Translations under genes and position numbers: made by a program
Shown here: positions 29,389-41,009 of the stretch, one piece after another
Numbering within the stretch: the first letter of the stretch is position 1
How the letters are laid out: the number at the start of each line of letters is the position of its first letter
The notes under the pieces: generated by a model
The model's input: the letters and a program-made list of their open reading frames with translations, nothing else
The model's database searches: none
What the model was told of the DNA's origin: nothing
Assembly: GCF_007754155.1 (NCBI RefSeq)
Contig: NZ_CP037423.1
Span: 310,001 to 374,000 of the forward strand
Direction: 5' to 3'
Origin: Stieleria neptunia
Lineage (GTDB): Bacteria; Planctomycetota; Planctomycetia; Pirellulales; Pirellulaceae
Length of the DNA: 64,000 nucleotides

Positions 29389-29589
29389 ATGAATGACACT
29401 CCCGGCCCGGGTTGGTATCGATTGTTTCAAAAGATTGCCTTGGCGATTGGCCTGGCGGCTGCATTGCTCGGTTTCTTGATTCAGAACTCGGCAGTTTGGG
29501 GAGCCGGATTGGTGATTCTGGTGCACGCCTTGATCGCAACGGTCGTCATTGCCGTTGAAGATCGGTGCGCAGCAAATGAACGGGGTTAA
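29389..29589 (+). CDS. Small two-helix membrane protein
   Basis: 66 residues with two predicted membrane segments (IALAIGLAAALLGFLIQ and GAGLVILVHALIATVVIAV) joined by a short loop, with a charged C-terminal tail (EDRCAANERG). It starts 83 bp after the giant surface gene and is probably in its transcript or just behind its terminator; a T7 tract lies at about 29330. Its upstream sequence contains GAAGG about 12 bases before the ATG. No family was recognised. It could assist membrane assembly of neighbouring exported proteins, but this is only a guess from position. Confidence 0.6.
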   Translation: MNDTPGPGWYRLFQKIALAIGLAAALLGFLIQNSAVWGAGLVILVHALIATVVIAVEDRCAANERG

Positions 29590-29763
29590 GCAACGATCAA
29601 CGGACGGGAAGAACGCCCGGCGGTTGCAGATCGACTCTCCTCGCCCGTTTCACCGCTGCGGTTTGATCGCCAACCATGTCGCGGACCATGGGTGACATGC
29701 ATTGGGGTATAAATTTACGCCGACCGTTGACGCCATCGATCCTCCCCGACGGAATTCCCCCTG

Positions 29764-30036
29764 ATGCTGCTCCGAATGAATGCCCGTGTGGTTTTGCTGG
29801 CCGTCTTGCTGGCCGTGTCAACGTGTCCGGTTTCTGCTGGCGAGGATGGGACGGCTGTGGCTGGCCTGTCGGTCGTTGACTTTTTGCCCAAGGGGTATGT
29901 TCGAGTCGGTCCCAATCGAGTGGTTCGAGTGATCTGGCCACAATGCCCGGTCGCCGAAGGTACACTGTGCGAACGTCGCTCTGCCGGCGGATTCGAAGCC
30001 GTCGCCTCACTGTTTCTCCTTCCTCGAATCGTCTGA
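29764..30036 (+). pseudogene. Possible remnant 5' end of a secreted beta-helix protein gene
   Basis: The frame begins with a signal-peptide-like stretch (ARVVLLAVLLAVSTCPVSA) followed by GLSVVDFLPKGYV. To my recollection this resembles the mature start of planctomycete right-handed beta-helix (pectate-lyase-like) proteins. After that match the frame reads on for about 40 residues of Arg- and Ser-rich sequence with no domain and stops at 30036. This suggests a gene that lost its body by deletion. It overlaps nothing else and abuts the LamG-like gene at 30042. The rest of 29590-30041 holds no gene I can support. It could alternatively be a short real secreted peptide. Confidence 0.35.
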
Positions 30037-30041
30037 CCTTC

Positions 30042-31298
30042 ATGAAGAGTTTCCTCACGGTCTTTTTGTTCCTGCTCGTTCCCGCCGCGATCCATGCCGA
30101 GGATCTTGATTCCAAGCGACAAACAGTAGTCAGTACACCGGGGTTGGTCGCGTTCTGGGATTTTGTCAAACGAGAACCGGACGGCGGGCATCGCTTTCTG
30201 GCGCACGTTCCCAGCGGTTCGTCGACCGAGTATCCGCTCGACGTGGCGAATTACGTGAAGGATTACTGGGGACAGGGACGCGCGGCGTCGTATGCCGATT
30301 TTCCGTTGCTCGGACGGGGGCCGTTTGGACAGGCGATTCGAATTCGCAAAGAGACCGATCCGAATTTCAGACCGTTCTTGTTTGTGCCCCGTTCGCGACT
30401 GCACGACACACCACTGGATATCAAGGGCGACGACCGATCGGTTTCCGTGGTCGTGTGGGCGATTCGCGAGAGCGGGAATCATGCCCTGGCGGGAATCTGG
30501 CACGAAGGCACCGACCTGCACCAGAAAGAGACGGCCGGCATTCGCAAGGTGGAACGTGGACAGCGGCAATATGCGCTGTTTGCCGGACTGAACAAAGCCG
30601 GCAGCGCCTGTGGTCACGTTTCTGAAAATGGAGCCAGTTCGTTTTTGAACAAGTACGCGCTGCACAAATGCAATTCACTTGGTCAGTCACCCGAGGTTCC
30701 CGCCGATTCGTCGCTCGATGTCTTGGATCGCTCGTGGCATTGCTTCGCCATGACGTTCGATCACCGGCGCGATGAACTGACCGGTTGGCTGGATGGACAA
30801 TCGGGCGATCGCTGGCTGGAAAACCCCCGTCGCGGTGGGCTGCTCCAATCCGCTTACAACGCCTACATGCAAGGCCACTGGCACCGCACGCCCGGCAAGC
30901 AGCCCGGCGAAGACCCGAGTTTTCCAAAAGACCAGTTCTACAATCCGCCCGAGGACCATCCCCTTTCCGTCAAAGTCCTCTCCGAGACGGCGGACCAGCG
31001 GACGGAACAGCGCGAGTACCGGTTCACCAAAGTCAACGTCACACTCAAGGCCAATGCCGACGGAAGCTTCACCGAAACCGCACGGGATCTGGTCGCGCTG
31101 AGGCTCAATCCGTGGTGGTACCCGCACGGCATCTACACGCCCAGCGACGACGGCAGTGGCGGCCCCTTCACCATCGGCCGCGTCATTCACAGCTCGCGCA
31201 GCGTCGGTTTTACCGGGTGGATCGGTGGCGTCGCGGTGTTTGATCGGGCATTGAGTGCCGAGGAGTTGGCGACGCTGACGAATCTATCCCAGCAGTAG
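30042..31298 (+). CDS. Secreted LamG / concanavalin-A-like fold protein
   Basis: 418 residues from the ATG at 30042, which opens a signal peptide (KSFLTVFLFLLVPAAIHA). The frame extends upstream to 29943, but there it is Arg-rich and not conserved in type. The mature protein shows LVAFWDFVKREPDGGHRF and SWHCFAMTFDHRRDELTGWLDG, the usual LamG strands, and ends with VAVFDRALSAEELATL, the typical LamG end. Its glycan-binding or structural role is unknown. The ORF ends just before the composite palindrome region, so it is probably monocistronic. Confidence 0.78.
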   Translation: MKSFLTVFLFLLVPAAIHAEDLDSKRQTVVSTPGLVAFWDFVKREPDGGHRFLAHVPSGSSTEYPLDVANYVKDYWGQGRAASYADFPLLGRGPFGQAIRIRKETDPNFRPFLFVPRSRLHDTPLDIKGDDRSVSVVVWAIRESGNHALAGIWHEGTDLHQKETAGIRKVERGQRQYALFAGLNKAGSACGHVSENGASSFLNKYALHKCNSLGQSPEVPADSSLDVLDRSWHCFAMTFDHRRDELTGWLDGQSGDRWLENPRRGGLLQSAYNAYMQGHWHRTPGKQPGEDPSFPKDQFYNPPEDHPLSVKVLSETADQRTEQREYRFTKVNVTLKANADGSFTETARDLVALRLNPWWYPHGIYTPSDDGSGGPFTIGRVIHSSRSVGFTGWIGGVAVFDRALSAEELATLTNLSQQ

Positions 31299-31343
31299 GG
31301 CGTGTCACGCTTGGTGCAACCCTGGCCAAGCGGGGTGTTTCTT

Positions 31344-31646
31344 GTTAGCGGCAGGGCGCGAGCCCTCTGGTCTTTCACGGTGTTTTTGGAACGCGACCGG
31401 GCGGCTCGCGGGCTGTCGTTTTTGTGAGCCGCGACGCGTCAGCGGCCGGGCACTGCGACGCTGCCCGAGGCCTTACGGCCAGCGGCTCACCATTGACTCA
31501 GCAGATCCCGACTAAAACGACAGCCCGCTCGCGCCGTTCCGCTAACACCTTTCGGACCAAAGTAGGTGGCATTGGGCGCGAGCCCTCTGGTCTTTGACAG
31601 TGTTATTGAACCGCGACCGGGCGGCTCGCGAGAACGGTTAGCAACT
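31344..31646. repeat. Composite palindrome: family D with a nested family E element, plus a second half copy of D
   Basis: The outer inverted pair runs from GTTAGCGGCAGGGCGCGAGC at 31344 to CCGCTAAC ending at 31546. Inside it lies a complete smaller palindrome at 31424-31490 that splits the outer one. A second, partial family D copy follows at 31575-31646 (GGGCGCGAGCCCTCTGG ... GCGAGAACGGTTAGC). The 31299-31978 space (680 bp) holds these repeats, a promoter candidate and a leader hairpin, and no gene. Confidence 0.8.
31424..31490. repeat. Family E palindrome nested inside family D
   Basis: Starts GTGAGCCGCGACGCGTCAGC and ends GGCCAGCGGCTCAC; it has its own inverted symmetry. The reverse complement of the same element lies at 37723-37789. 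Its presence inside the outer D palindrome suggests insertion of E into a pre-existing D copy. Confidence 0.75.
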
Positions 31647-31791
31647 CCCTCTTCTGGTCGAGTGCCACGGCGTCAATCCGCGGGAAATGTAGGCGGCGGC
31701 AAGGTGAATGGCGACAATTAGGGGATTTCCGGTCTCCTTAAACTGCTCAGGGGCCGGGCGAGAACGCCTAATTTCCTGCAGCGTGAAATAA

Positions 31792-31822
31792 TTGGACTCC
31801 GATATGCATCTAGTTATATAAT
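31792..31822 (+). promoter_or_regulatory. Candidate sigma-70-type promoter for the DUF1552 gene
   Basis: A perfect TATAAT at 31817-31822 lies 19 bp after TTGGAC (31792-31797, four of six to TTGACA). The spacer is two bases over the optimum. It is in an A/T-rich island in otherwise GC-rich DNA, about 157 bp before the DUF1552 ATG. Confidence 0.4.
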
Positions 31823-31855
31823 CGGGACGCCTGCCACATTTCCAAACTCACCCCA

Positions 31856-31884
31856 GCCAGCCGCTTTCCCCTCCATCGGCTGGC
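31856..31884 (+). other. Hairpin in the leader of the DUF1552 gene
   Basis: GCCAGCCG pairs with CGGCTGGC eight bases each side of a 13-base C/T-rich loop. No T run follows, so it is not a simple intrinsic terminator. Between the promoter candidate and the ATG, it could modulate the leader. Confidence 0.4.
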
Positions 31885-31978
31885 GTGTCGCGGCATTAGG
31901 CGATCACCCAATCTGCGTTCCAGTCGATTGAGCCGGACAATCGACACGCAATTCTCCGATCTCGCAAAAAGATTCATA

Positions 31979-33316
31979 ATGATCCACCGTAGAAACATGC
32001 TGCAAGGAATCGCAGCTGGCGTCGGCGCTGCTTTTGCTCCTTCGATTCTCACCGAGCGTTTGTTGGCATCGCCCGCGGCCAGCGTTCCCGCCCTCGGCAA
32101 TTCGACTCCCAAGCGAATCGTCTTCTTCATGCAGAACCAGGGCTTCGATCCCAAGACCTGCATTCCGAGCGGGATGAAGAACAGCGGTTCGCTGGGCAAG
32201 GCCAAATTGCCCGAACCGATCAGTCCACTGGAACCCTACAAGGATCGGTTGCACATCATCAATGGTCTGCACGGTCTGCACACCAGTCCCTCGCACAGTG
32301 CGTTCTTCGGCGCCTTGGGCGGCTATCGGGGTAGCGACGGTGTGCCACCGAGTGCCGCGACGATCGATTACGAATTGAGCAAGGTGCTGCCGCAGACGCT
32401 GCTGCCGCACCTCTGCATCGGCATGGACTCGATCGAGAACATGACGACGAAGCCGACGCTTGCGACGCTGTCCGCCAGCGGCGCCGGTCAACCGATCTTC
32501 ATGCACTCCAACCCGAACCATCTGTTTCAGATGTTGTACGGCGGCATCTCGACCGGTGACATTCGAACGCAGCACGAAGCGCGGACGAGCTTGATGTTGC
32601 AAATCGAACAGTTCGCCGCGGCCAAGGGGCGAGCGCTTCCGGCGGCCGACAGCCAGCGTTACGGTCAATACGTCCAAGGTTTCCAGGAAGCCAATGGCTT
32701 GCGCGATCGACTCGGCGCGGTCAGCGACCACCTCCGTAAGTTCGCACCCGAGGTGGACGAGCGCTACACCAATCCCGAATTCGAAACCGACTGGCACGAT
32801 CGTTTGCTGGACCTGGGGATTTCGGCGCTGACCTCTGGCATCACCAACACGCTGACGATCGGTTCGGGTCGCGGCGAGATCTTCGGAGCATGGAAAGGAC
32901 TGGGCGTCGAGCAACAGGGTCACAACCTGGGGCACATGGACCAGCCGGACAACCCGATCTGGATCAAGATCCGCCAGTACAACAGCCGCATGCTGGTCCG
33001 GATCATGGAAGCGCTCGAGAGTGTTCCCGAGGGCAGCGGCACGATGATGGACCACACGTTGATCGTGTACACCAGCAACAACGCCGACAAGCAGCACACC
33101 AACGGTGCGAACTGGCCGGTGATGTTGTTGGGCAACCTTGACGGCGCCTTCAAGTCCGGCTGCTTCACCCAGTTGGATGGCAAACGTCCGATCAACGCGC
33201 TGTACGCGAGTCTGTTGCGCGCCGTCGGCCAGAACGTCGATCGCTTCAACATGGACGAGAAACAGGCCATGAAGTTCGACGCCGGCAACGGACCGCTGAA
33301 AGAAGTGTTGGCGTAA
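31979..33316 (+). CDS. DUF1552 family secreted protein
   Basis: 445 residues from the ATG at 31979; the frame to 31928 has no conserved start. A twin-arginine-like N-terminus ([20 protein letters not shown]) fits export by the Tat route. The DUF1552 core is clear: [52 protein letters not shown] and the late [14 protein letters not shown] and [15 protein letters not shown]. The family is distantly related to DUF1501/sulfatase-like alkaline-phosphatase folds. In planctomycetes it is usually paired with a DUF1592 cytochrome, as here at 33485. The pair is thought to act outside the cytoplasm on an unknown substrate. A family C palindrome lies between them. Confidence 0.85.
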   Translation: MIHRRNMLQGIAAGVGAAFAPSILTERLLASPAASVPALGNSTPKRIVFFMQNQGFDPKTCIPSGMKNSGSLGKAKLPEPISPLEPYKDRLHIINGLHGLHTSPSHSAFFGALGGYRGSDGVPPSAATIDYELSKVLPQTLLPHLCIGMDSIENMTTKPTLATLSASGAGQPIFMHSNPNHLFQMLYGGISTGDIRTQHEARTSLMLQIEQFAAAKGRALPAADSQRYGQYVQGFQEANGLRDRLGAVSDHLRKFAPEVDERYTNPEFETDWHDRLLDLGISALTSGITNTLTIGSGRGEIFGAWKGLGVEQQGHNLGHMDQPDNPIWIKIRQYNSRMLVRIMEALESVPEGSGTMMDHTLIVYTSNNADKQHTNGANWPVMLLGNLDGAFKSGCFTQLDGKRPINALYASLLRAVGQNVDRFNMDEKQAMKFDAGNGPLKEVLA

Positions 33317-33367
33317 GCAACACCGGATCGGTTTTGAACGGGGCTGGTGCTTGGTGCCGATTCGAAC

Positions 33368-33433
33368 GTGGGGTAAGCATCTTGCTTGCCATCTTCGGTG
33401 GCTGGGCACTCGCAAGCGGGAAGCTTACGCCAC
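33368..33433. repeat. Intergenic palindrome, family C
   Basis: GTGGGGTAAGCATCTTGCTTGC on the left and GCAAGCGGGAAGCTTACGCCAC on the right. It is related to the 42249-42368 array. It lies in the 168 bp between the DUF1552 and DUF1592 genes, inside what would otherwise be an upstream extension of the DUF1592 frame. Confidence 0.8.
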
Positions 33434-33484
33434 TTTCGCTCCAATCCTGAGACTCCATTGGACAAAACAATCGAAGGTTCTCGT

Positions 33485-36163
<2,679 letters not shown>

Positions 36164-36310
36164 GAATTCAGCAGAAAAAGTGTGAGATCCGAGACGGACG
36201 ACATGCGTGTTGGTGTGCAGGCTTTACGGACCGTCCAGCTTAGGGCTAGCGCGAAACGCGACAAATCTGAATGATCTGCCGAATGGGTGAGAGGTGGTCG
36301 GCGGAGGGGT

Positions 36311-36376
36311 GTACGACGTCCTTTCTAGGTCGTCGTGCAGAGCCCCACGGGCGACAGCCCGGAAGGGCTGTCGTAC
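36311..36376. repeat. Intergenic palindrome, family B
   Basis: Left arm GTACGACGTCCTTTCTAGGTCGTCG, right arm CGACAGCCCGGAAGGGCTGTCGTAC; each arm is itself a hairpin (CGACAGCCC-GGAA-GGGCTGTCG). The related copy is 17485-17541. It lies in the 519 bp space 36164-36682, which otherwise holds no gene I can support. Confidence 0.8.
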
Positions 36377-36682
36377 ATCCGAAAAGCGATCGCCTAAAGG
36401 CGAAACACCAACGGTTGCTGAATCCCTTTTCCGCTGAGCTCTGATCTGGTTGTTGATCGATCAGCGTGGTCAAATCGCGGTCAATGCGATCCCGTCAGGC
36501 TGTCAATCTCGCGGTTTTGCCAACCCTTTGCACCCTTTCAACGTTCTTGTGCATCTTCTGCAAGAGCGTGTCCGGCTTTGGCCCACGGTTTGCGTTGTTT
36601 GAATCGAACGGTCCCCGATTGGTTTTGGGCAACAGGTGACCGTCGTGTTTCTTCCAAGCTCCATCCTTCAACGGAGACTGTA

Positions 36683-37171
36683 ATGGCAACGGCCATCCAA
36701 ACTCAATTCAAACGTGACATTCTCGACGGCGAAACGAACGAACAGGTGACGTCACTTCTGCAGCAGAACTTGATCAATCTGGTCGACCTCGCGTTGCTCA
36801 TGAAGCAAGCGCATTGGAACGTCTTTGGTCCAAATTTTCGCAGCATTCACCTGCAGCTTGACGAGATCATTGCAACGGTGCGTGGCGGCAGCGACGAGGT
36901 TGCCGAGCGGATTGCAGCGTTGGGCGTCGCCGCAGACGGACGGTCGTGCACCGTTGCCGCCAGCAGTGACCTGGCAGATTACCCGCGCGAATTCGTCGAC
37001 GTGAAGCAGACGATTACGCTTGTCGCCGACGCGACCAAGACGACCATCGATTCGCTGCGTTCGGCGATCGAAACACTCGGCGACTTGGATCCGATCAGCG
37101 AAGACATGCTGATCGCGATTGCCGGCCCGATGGAAAAGCATCTGTGGATGCTGCAGGCGCAAGAGGCCTAA
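36683..37171 (+). CDS. dps: Dps-family DNA-binding ferritin-like protein
   Basis: 162 residues from the ATG at 36683, with ACGGAG upstream; the longer frame to 36578 is noncoding leader. The ferroxidase signature is visible ([12 protein letters not shown], then IHLQLDEII), with the His, Asp and Glu residues that line the inter-subunit ferroxidase site. Dps assembles into dodecamers that oxidise iron and store it, binding DNA and protecting it during starvation and peroxide stress. It is 5 bp upstream of mscL, in the same transcript, an unusual stress pairing. No OxyR- or Fur-like operator was recognised. Confidence 0.9.
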   Translation: MATAIQTQFKRDILDGETNEQVTSLLQQNLINLVDLALLMKQAHWNVFGPNFRSIHLQLDEIIATVRGGSDEVAERIAALGVAADGRSCTVAASSDLADYPREFVDVKQTITLVADATKTTIDSLRSAIETLGDLDPISEDMLIAIAGPMEKHLWMLQAQEA

Positions 37172-37176
37172 AGGAC

Positions 37177-37686
37177 ATGGGTATAATCCAGGAGTTCAAG
37201 AAGTTCGCCTTACGCGGCAACATGGTGGATCTGGCGATCGGGTTCACCGTCGGGGCCGCCTTCACGACGGTGGTCAAGTCACTCGTCAACGACATCATCA
37301 TGCCGCCGATCGGTCTGTTGGCCGGCAACGCCGATTTCTCCGATTTGTTCTGGGTGCTGGACATCCCCGATGGAGTTGCGGAGCCGGAGGGCGGATTTCA
37401 AACGCTCCAGGCAGCCCAGGAGGCCGGTGCGGTGACGTTGAACTACGGCGAATTCTTCAATAGTTGCTTGGCGCTGTGCATCGTTGCGGTCGCAATGTTC
37501 GTCATCATTCGCCTGATCAATCGACTCGACGAGCAACTCGACGAAGCCTTTGGCGAAAAACCGCCTGAAGGCGAGCCGAGCGATAAGAAATGCGACTTCT
37601 GCCGGACCGCGATCGCCTATCGAGCGACCCGTTGTCCAAACTGCACGTCACATCTGGAAGTGCCCAGCGAAGCCGCCACATCGTAG
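37177..37686 (+). CDS. mscL: MscL mechanosensitive channel with C-terminal zinc-ribbon-like tail
   Basis: 169 residues from the ATG at 37177, 5 bp after the dps stop, with AAGG upstream. MscL signatures: [18 protein letters not shown], then [10 protein letters not shown] in the first helix; the second helix is [19 protein letters not shown]. The pentameric channel opens under hypo-osmotic membrane tension to release solutes. After the helix the protein carries a tail with CDFC (near 139) and CPNC (near 153), forming a four-cysteine zinc-ribbon-like motif not present in classical MscL. This tail may bind metal or respond to redox state. Translational coupling with dps is likely. Confidence 0.88.
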   Translation: MGIIQEFKKFALRGNMVDLAIGFTVGAAFTTVVKSLVNDIIMPPIGLLAGNADFSDLFWVLDIPDGVAEPEGGFQTLQAAQEAGAVTLNYGEFFNSCLALCIVAVAMFVIIRLINRLDEQLDEAFGEKPPEGEPSDKKCDFCRTAIAYRATRCPNCTSHLEVPSEAATS

Positions 37687-37722
37687 CGGCCTGTCGATCG
37701 AATGGGATTTGTGGAGTCTGCG

Positions 37723-37823
37723 GTGAGCCGTAGGCCGTAAGGCCTCGGGCTACGCCAGAACGCCCGGCCGCTCACGCGTCGCGGCTCACTAAACCGACAG
37801 ACGGCTCGCGCCGTACCGCTAAC
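37723..37823. repeat. Composite repeat: family E element with attached family D half
   Basis: A reverse-oriented family E palindrome (37723-37789, GTGAGCCGTAGGCCGTAAGG ... GCGGCTCAC) is directly followed by ACCGACAGACGGCTCGCGCC and CCGCTAAC, which matches the right-hand end of family D. The left half of D is missing. It lies between mscL and the MetOD1-like gene. Confidence 0.72.
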
Positions 37824-37938
37824 CGTCACCCCAGACGTAGAATCAGCGACTGTCGAGGCACTCGGCCGAACACGTTGTGGTAGCATTGAGGTCGACAACT
37901 CTGGGCAATTTGAACCGCGGCCGCACGAGGGAACCGAT

Positions 37939-38502
37939 ATGCGTCATCAGCCTGAACTCCCGGTGATCAATCAATTGCCCGTCGACCTGGCTCGCGGCGG
38001 TTTTATGCGAACGCTGTTGCGCGAGTTATCCGGGACGCTGCAAGACGTTGTCGGTTTGGATCAGGCGGCCGGGTTTGTGGCGGTGGTCGGCCAGCGGATG
38101 GGAGAACAGATCAACGAGATGTACCGAACCGCGGCCGGCGGCGATCGCTTCAATGCTCAGCAGGTCGGCGAGGTTCTCGTGGATTTGAAACGGCGCATCG
38201 AAGGTGATTTCTATATCATCTCCCAAGACGACGAGAAAATTGTGCTCGGAAATCGCCGTTGTCCCTTTGGCGACGACGTGGCGGATCGACCGGCACTGTG
38301 CATGATGACGTCCAACGTGTTCGGTTTGATTACCGCTGAAAATCTCGGCTATGCGAAAGTCTCGATCGAGGAAGCGATCGCGCGTGGCGATGAGGGGTGT
38401 CGGGTGGTGGTTTATTTAAAACAATCGCCGGAAAGTAGATCGGCCGACGGGCGTGAATACTTTTCCGAAGAACTCGGTCAGGGTGCGAATCTTGACACCT
38501 GA
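37939..38502 (+). CDS. MetOD1-like (methanogen output domain 1) sensor protein
   Basis: 187 residues. The C-terminal half carries the output-domain signature: [37 protein letters not shown] and [17 protein letters not shown], with conserved cysteines that could bind metal or a ligand. The N-terminal half is helical ([18 protein letters not shown]). The domain was defined in archaeal sensory proteins and also appears in bacteria; its signal is unknown. Its last 20 bases overlap the start of the hybrid histidine kinase, so the two are translationally coupled and probably act as one sensory pair. The 37687-37938 region before it holds the composite repeat and no promoter I recognise. Confidence 0.7.
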   Translation: MRHQPELPVINQLPVDLARGGFMRTLLRELSGTLQDVVGLDQAAGFVAVVGQRMGEQINEMYRTAAGGDRFNAQQVGEVLVDLKRRIEGDFYIISQDDEKIVLGNRRCPFGDDVADRPALCMMTSNVFGLITAENLGYAKVSIEEAIARGDEGCRVVVYLKQSPESRSADGREYFSEELGQGANLDT

Positions 38503-40558
38503 ATCATTCGAGAAGTTCGCCAACGCGTTCAGGGATGCGCTGCTGCTGGTCGCGCCGGACGGCACCATCCATGCGGGCAATCAGCAGGCTGCGACGGCCA
38601 TCGGTGTGGTCGATCAGACTCAATTGCGACATCGCGACCTGGCCGAGGTTGCTGGTGAATCAGCTCCGCGCTTGAAGGAGCTGTTAAGATTGGCGCGGCG
38701 GACGTCGGACGAGACGATCGGAGCGATTGATCTCGGTGATCCTTCCCTGTCGCACCGCGTGATCGCGCGACGAATCACGGGCGCCGACGAGCGAATTTTT
38801 CTAATGCTTCGCATCGAGCCACAACACATCGCGACTCGGCAGTTTGCGGCGTTGAACGAAAAGTTCGATCAACTCAATCGAGAAATCGCCCGCCGCCGGG
38901 CGGCGGAGTTGCAACTGCGAACGGAACGCGATGTGGCCGAATTCGGTCGTGATATCGGGATCGCACTGGTCCAGTCACGGCGGTTGGATGAGGCTTTAAT
39001 GCGGTGCACGGAATTGATGGTCTCGCGTTTGAACGCTGCCTTTGCCCGGATCTGGCTGGCCGACGAAGAGCAAACCGAATTAATACTGATCGCCAGCAGC
39101 GGGCTTTACACGCACGTTGATGGGCAACACAGTCGAATCCGCTTTGGCGACTACAAGATCGGACGGATCGCGCAACGGCAACGATCGCACGTGACCAACC
39201 GAGTGATCGGGGACGCGGAAGTTCACGACCAGGAATGGGCCAAACGTGAAGGCATGATCGCCTTCGCCGGGTACCCATTGATTGACGATGGGGTGACCGT
39301 TGGTGTGATGGCGATGTTTGCCCGCCATCCCATCGGTGAATCGGTCACGGCTCTGCTCGCCACCGTTGCCAATGGCGTTGCACTGCGAATCCGTAAACAA
39401 TCCATCGAAGACGGTCTGGCACGCCAAACCGAAGCGTTGCGGGAAGCAGACCGACGAAAGGACGAGTTTCTCGCCATGCTTTCGCACGAGTTGCGAAATC
39501 CTCTCGTGCCGGTCCGCTCCGGATTGGACCTGCTCGTGCTCAGCGACAGCGATCATCAAGACGCCATCCGAATGATGCAGCGCCAGGTCGAACATTTGGT
39601 TCGGTTGGTCGATGACTTGTTGGACGTCTCGCGAATCATGCGCGGCAAAGTCGAATTGCGACGCGAACGCGTGCAAGTTGCCCAATTGGTCGAACATGCT
39701 CGTGACATGTTACGTCATACGATTGATCAAGCCGGCCATCAACTGACGATTCGGCTTCCCGAGCAACCGGTTTGGGTGGAGGCAGATCCCGTTCGCCTGA
39801 CCCAGGTCATCGAAAACTTGCTCAAGAACGCCTGCAAGTACACCGATCACGGAGGGAAGCTGTCGATCACGGTGACGAAGCAGGACGACGACCAGGCGTT
39901 GATCCGCGTCCAAGACAACGGGGTCGGCATTGAAATCGACCTGTTGCCGCAAGTGTTCGAACTGTTCACTCAATCAACCCGAACTCTGGAGCGATCGCAG
40001 GGTGGCCTGGGCATCGGGCTGACCCTGGTCAAAAACCTTGTCGAGATGCATGGCGGTACGGTGTCGGTCACAAGTGACGGGCTGGGGACCGGAAGCACCT
40101 TCACGGTCCGGTTGCCGTGCTGTCATGCTCCGTGTGAACCGGACGAGGCGGCGGTTCGCTCCACCGCAAACGTCATTTCTTGTCCTTTGCGGGTGCTCGC
40201 GGTCGATGACAATCGCGCCGCCCGATTGATGCTGGAAAAAATCTTTGAGAAGCTCGGTGCCGAAGAGGTCGCGACGGCCGAAGACGGACCCTCGGCGCTG
40301 GAGGCGTTTTCCACGTTTCGGCCCAACCTGGTGCTGTTGGACATCGGTTTGCCCGGGATGGACGGATACGAACTCGCCCGCCGAATCCGGCAATCGGCGA
40401 CGGACGATTCGTTCCTGCTGGTCGCGCTGACCGGATACGGGCAACATGAAGATCGCCAAAAGTCAAAGCTCGCCGGATTCGATGATCACTTGGTTAAACC
40501 GCCCAGTATCGACCAGCTCCGACAACTGCTCAGCCATCCCCGATTCAACCGCAGCTAG
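38483..40558 (+). CDS. Hybrid sensor histidine kinase (PAS-GAF-HisKA-HATPase-REC)
   Basis: 691 residues from a GTG at 38483 inside the end of the MetOD1-like gene; a GTG at 38453 is an alternative. Domains: PAS-like (about 10-110), GAF (about 165-300, [12 protein letters not shown]), HisKA with [13 protein letters not shown] (His near 333), HATPase with [13 protein letters not shown] and [19 protein letters not shown], and a C-terminal REC with DDNRAARL, the phospho-acceptor Asp in [10 protein letters not shown] (about 617), and KPP near the end. No membrane segment is seen, so it is cytoplasmic. The GAF segment resembles one in the giant kinase at 50391-56069. The output partner is not encoded nearby. 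Confidence 0.9.
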   Translation: MRILTPESFEKFANAFRDALLLVAPDGTIHAGNQQAATAIGVVDQTQLRHRDLAEVAGESAPRLKELLRLARRTSDETIGAIDLGDPSLSHRVIARRITGADERIFLMLRIEPQHIATRQFAALNEKFDQLNREIARRRAAELQLRTERDVAEFGRDIGIALVQSRRLDEALMRCTELMVSRLNAAFARIWLADEEQTELILIASSGLYTHVDGQHSRIRFGDYKIGRIAQRQRSHVTNRVIGDAEVHDQEWAKREGMIAFAGYPLIDDGVTVGVMAMFARHPIGESVTALLATVANGVALRIRKQSIEDGLARQTEALREADRRKDEFLAMLSHELRNPLVPVRSGLDLLVLSDSDHQDAIRMMQRQVEHLVRLVDDLLDVSRIMRGKVELRRERVQVAQLVEHARDMLRHTIDQAGHQLTIRLPEQPVWVEADPVRLTQVIENLLKNACKYTDHGGKLSITVTKQDDDQALIRVQDNGVGIEIDLLPQVFELFTQSTRTLERSQGGLGIGLTLVKNLVEMHGGTVSVTSDGLGTGSTFTVRLPCCHAPCEPDEAAVRSTANVISCPLRVLAVDDNRAARLMLEKIFEKLGAEEVATAEDGPSALEAFSTFRPNLVLLDIGLPGMDGYELARRIRQSATDDSFLLVALTGYGQHEDRQKSKLAGFDDHLVKPPSIDQLRQLLSHPRFNRS

Positions 40559-40670
40559 GGACAGTCGGAAGAATAAGTGGGATAGGCTTCCAGCCTGTCA
40601 TGGCGAAAACGACAGGCTGGAAGCCTATCCCACAATCAATCTCCGCCACTTATTCTTCCGACGGTCCTAG
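40556..40670. repeat. Nested palindromes: family A inside an outer inverted repeat
   Basis: An outer pair, GTCGGAAGAATAAGTGG on the left and CCACTTATTCTTCCGAC on the right, encloses a family A palindrome at 40577-40633 (GTGGGATAGGCTTCCAGCC ... CTATCCCAC). It begins at the kinase stop codon and likely acts as its terminator as well. Confidence 0.8.
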
Positions 40671-40772
40671 ACAAGGTGAACGGACTAAGCATCAAAAAGA
40701 ATACCCACCGATGGCAGCGCGGACCCACGGAGTTTTGGCACCCTGTCATCCGTGGGCAACGCTGAGAGGCAT

Positions 40773-40869
40773 TTTTTAGCGGTAGGGCGCGAGCCCTCCG
40801 ATGGTTTGGCCAAGATGAAGAACCGGAGGGCTCGCGCCCTGCCGCTAAAACCTCAAGAAACACATGGGG
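40773..40869. repeat. Intergenic palindrome, family D
   Basis: TTTTTTAGCGGTAGGGCGCG on the left and CCGGAGGGCTCGCGCCCTGC on the right, followed by CTAAAACCTCAAGAAACACA. The same trailing flank follows the D copy at 50258-50383, so the repeat unit includes it. It lies in the 451 bp space 40559-41009, where I see no gene. Confidence 0.82.
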
Positions 40870-41009
40870 CAGAACGATGGGGGCAGAACGATTTCAGCCG
40901 GCGGTCGATCGCAGCGGATGGCCATCTGTGTGCTATGACGCCTTGCGTGGTCGCTCAACCGCGTCGTTCGGCCTCCAACGTTCCACTTCATCGCCTCCAG
41001 GAGAGTCGC

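Noticed and set aside
31904..33415. A 503-codon minus-strand open frame opposite the DUF1552 gene
   Set aside because: It is antisense to a well-supported family protein, is Arg/His/Val-rich and has no recognisable domain; it is a GC-driven shadow.
33386..33484. N-terminal extension of the DUF1592 protein
   Set aside because: It would be translated from the family C palindrome; the signal peptide begins after 33485.
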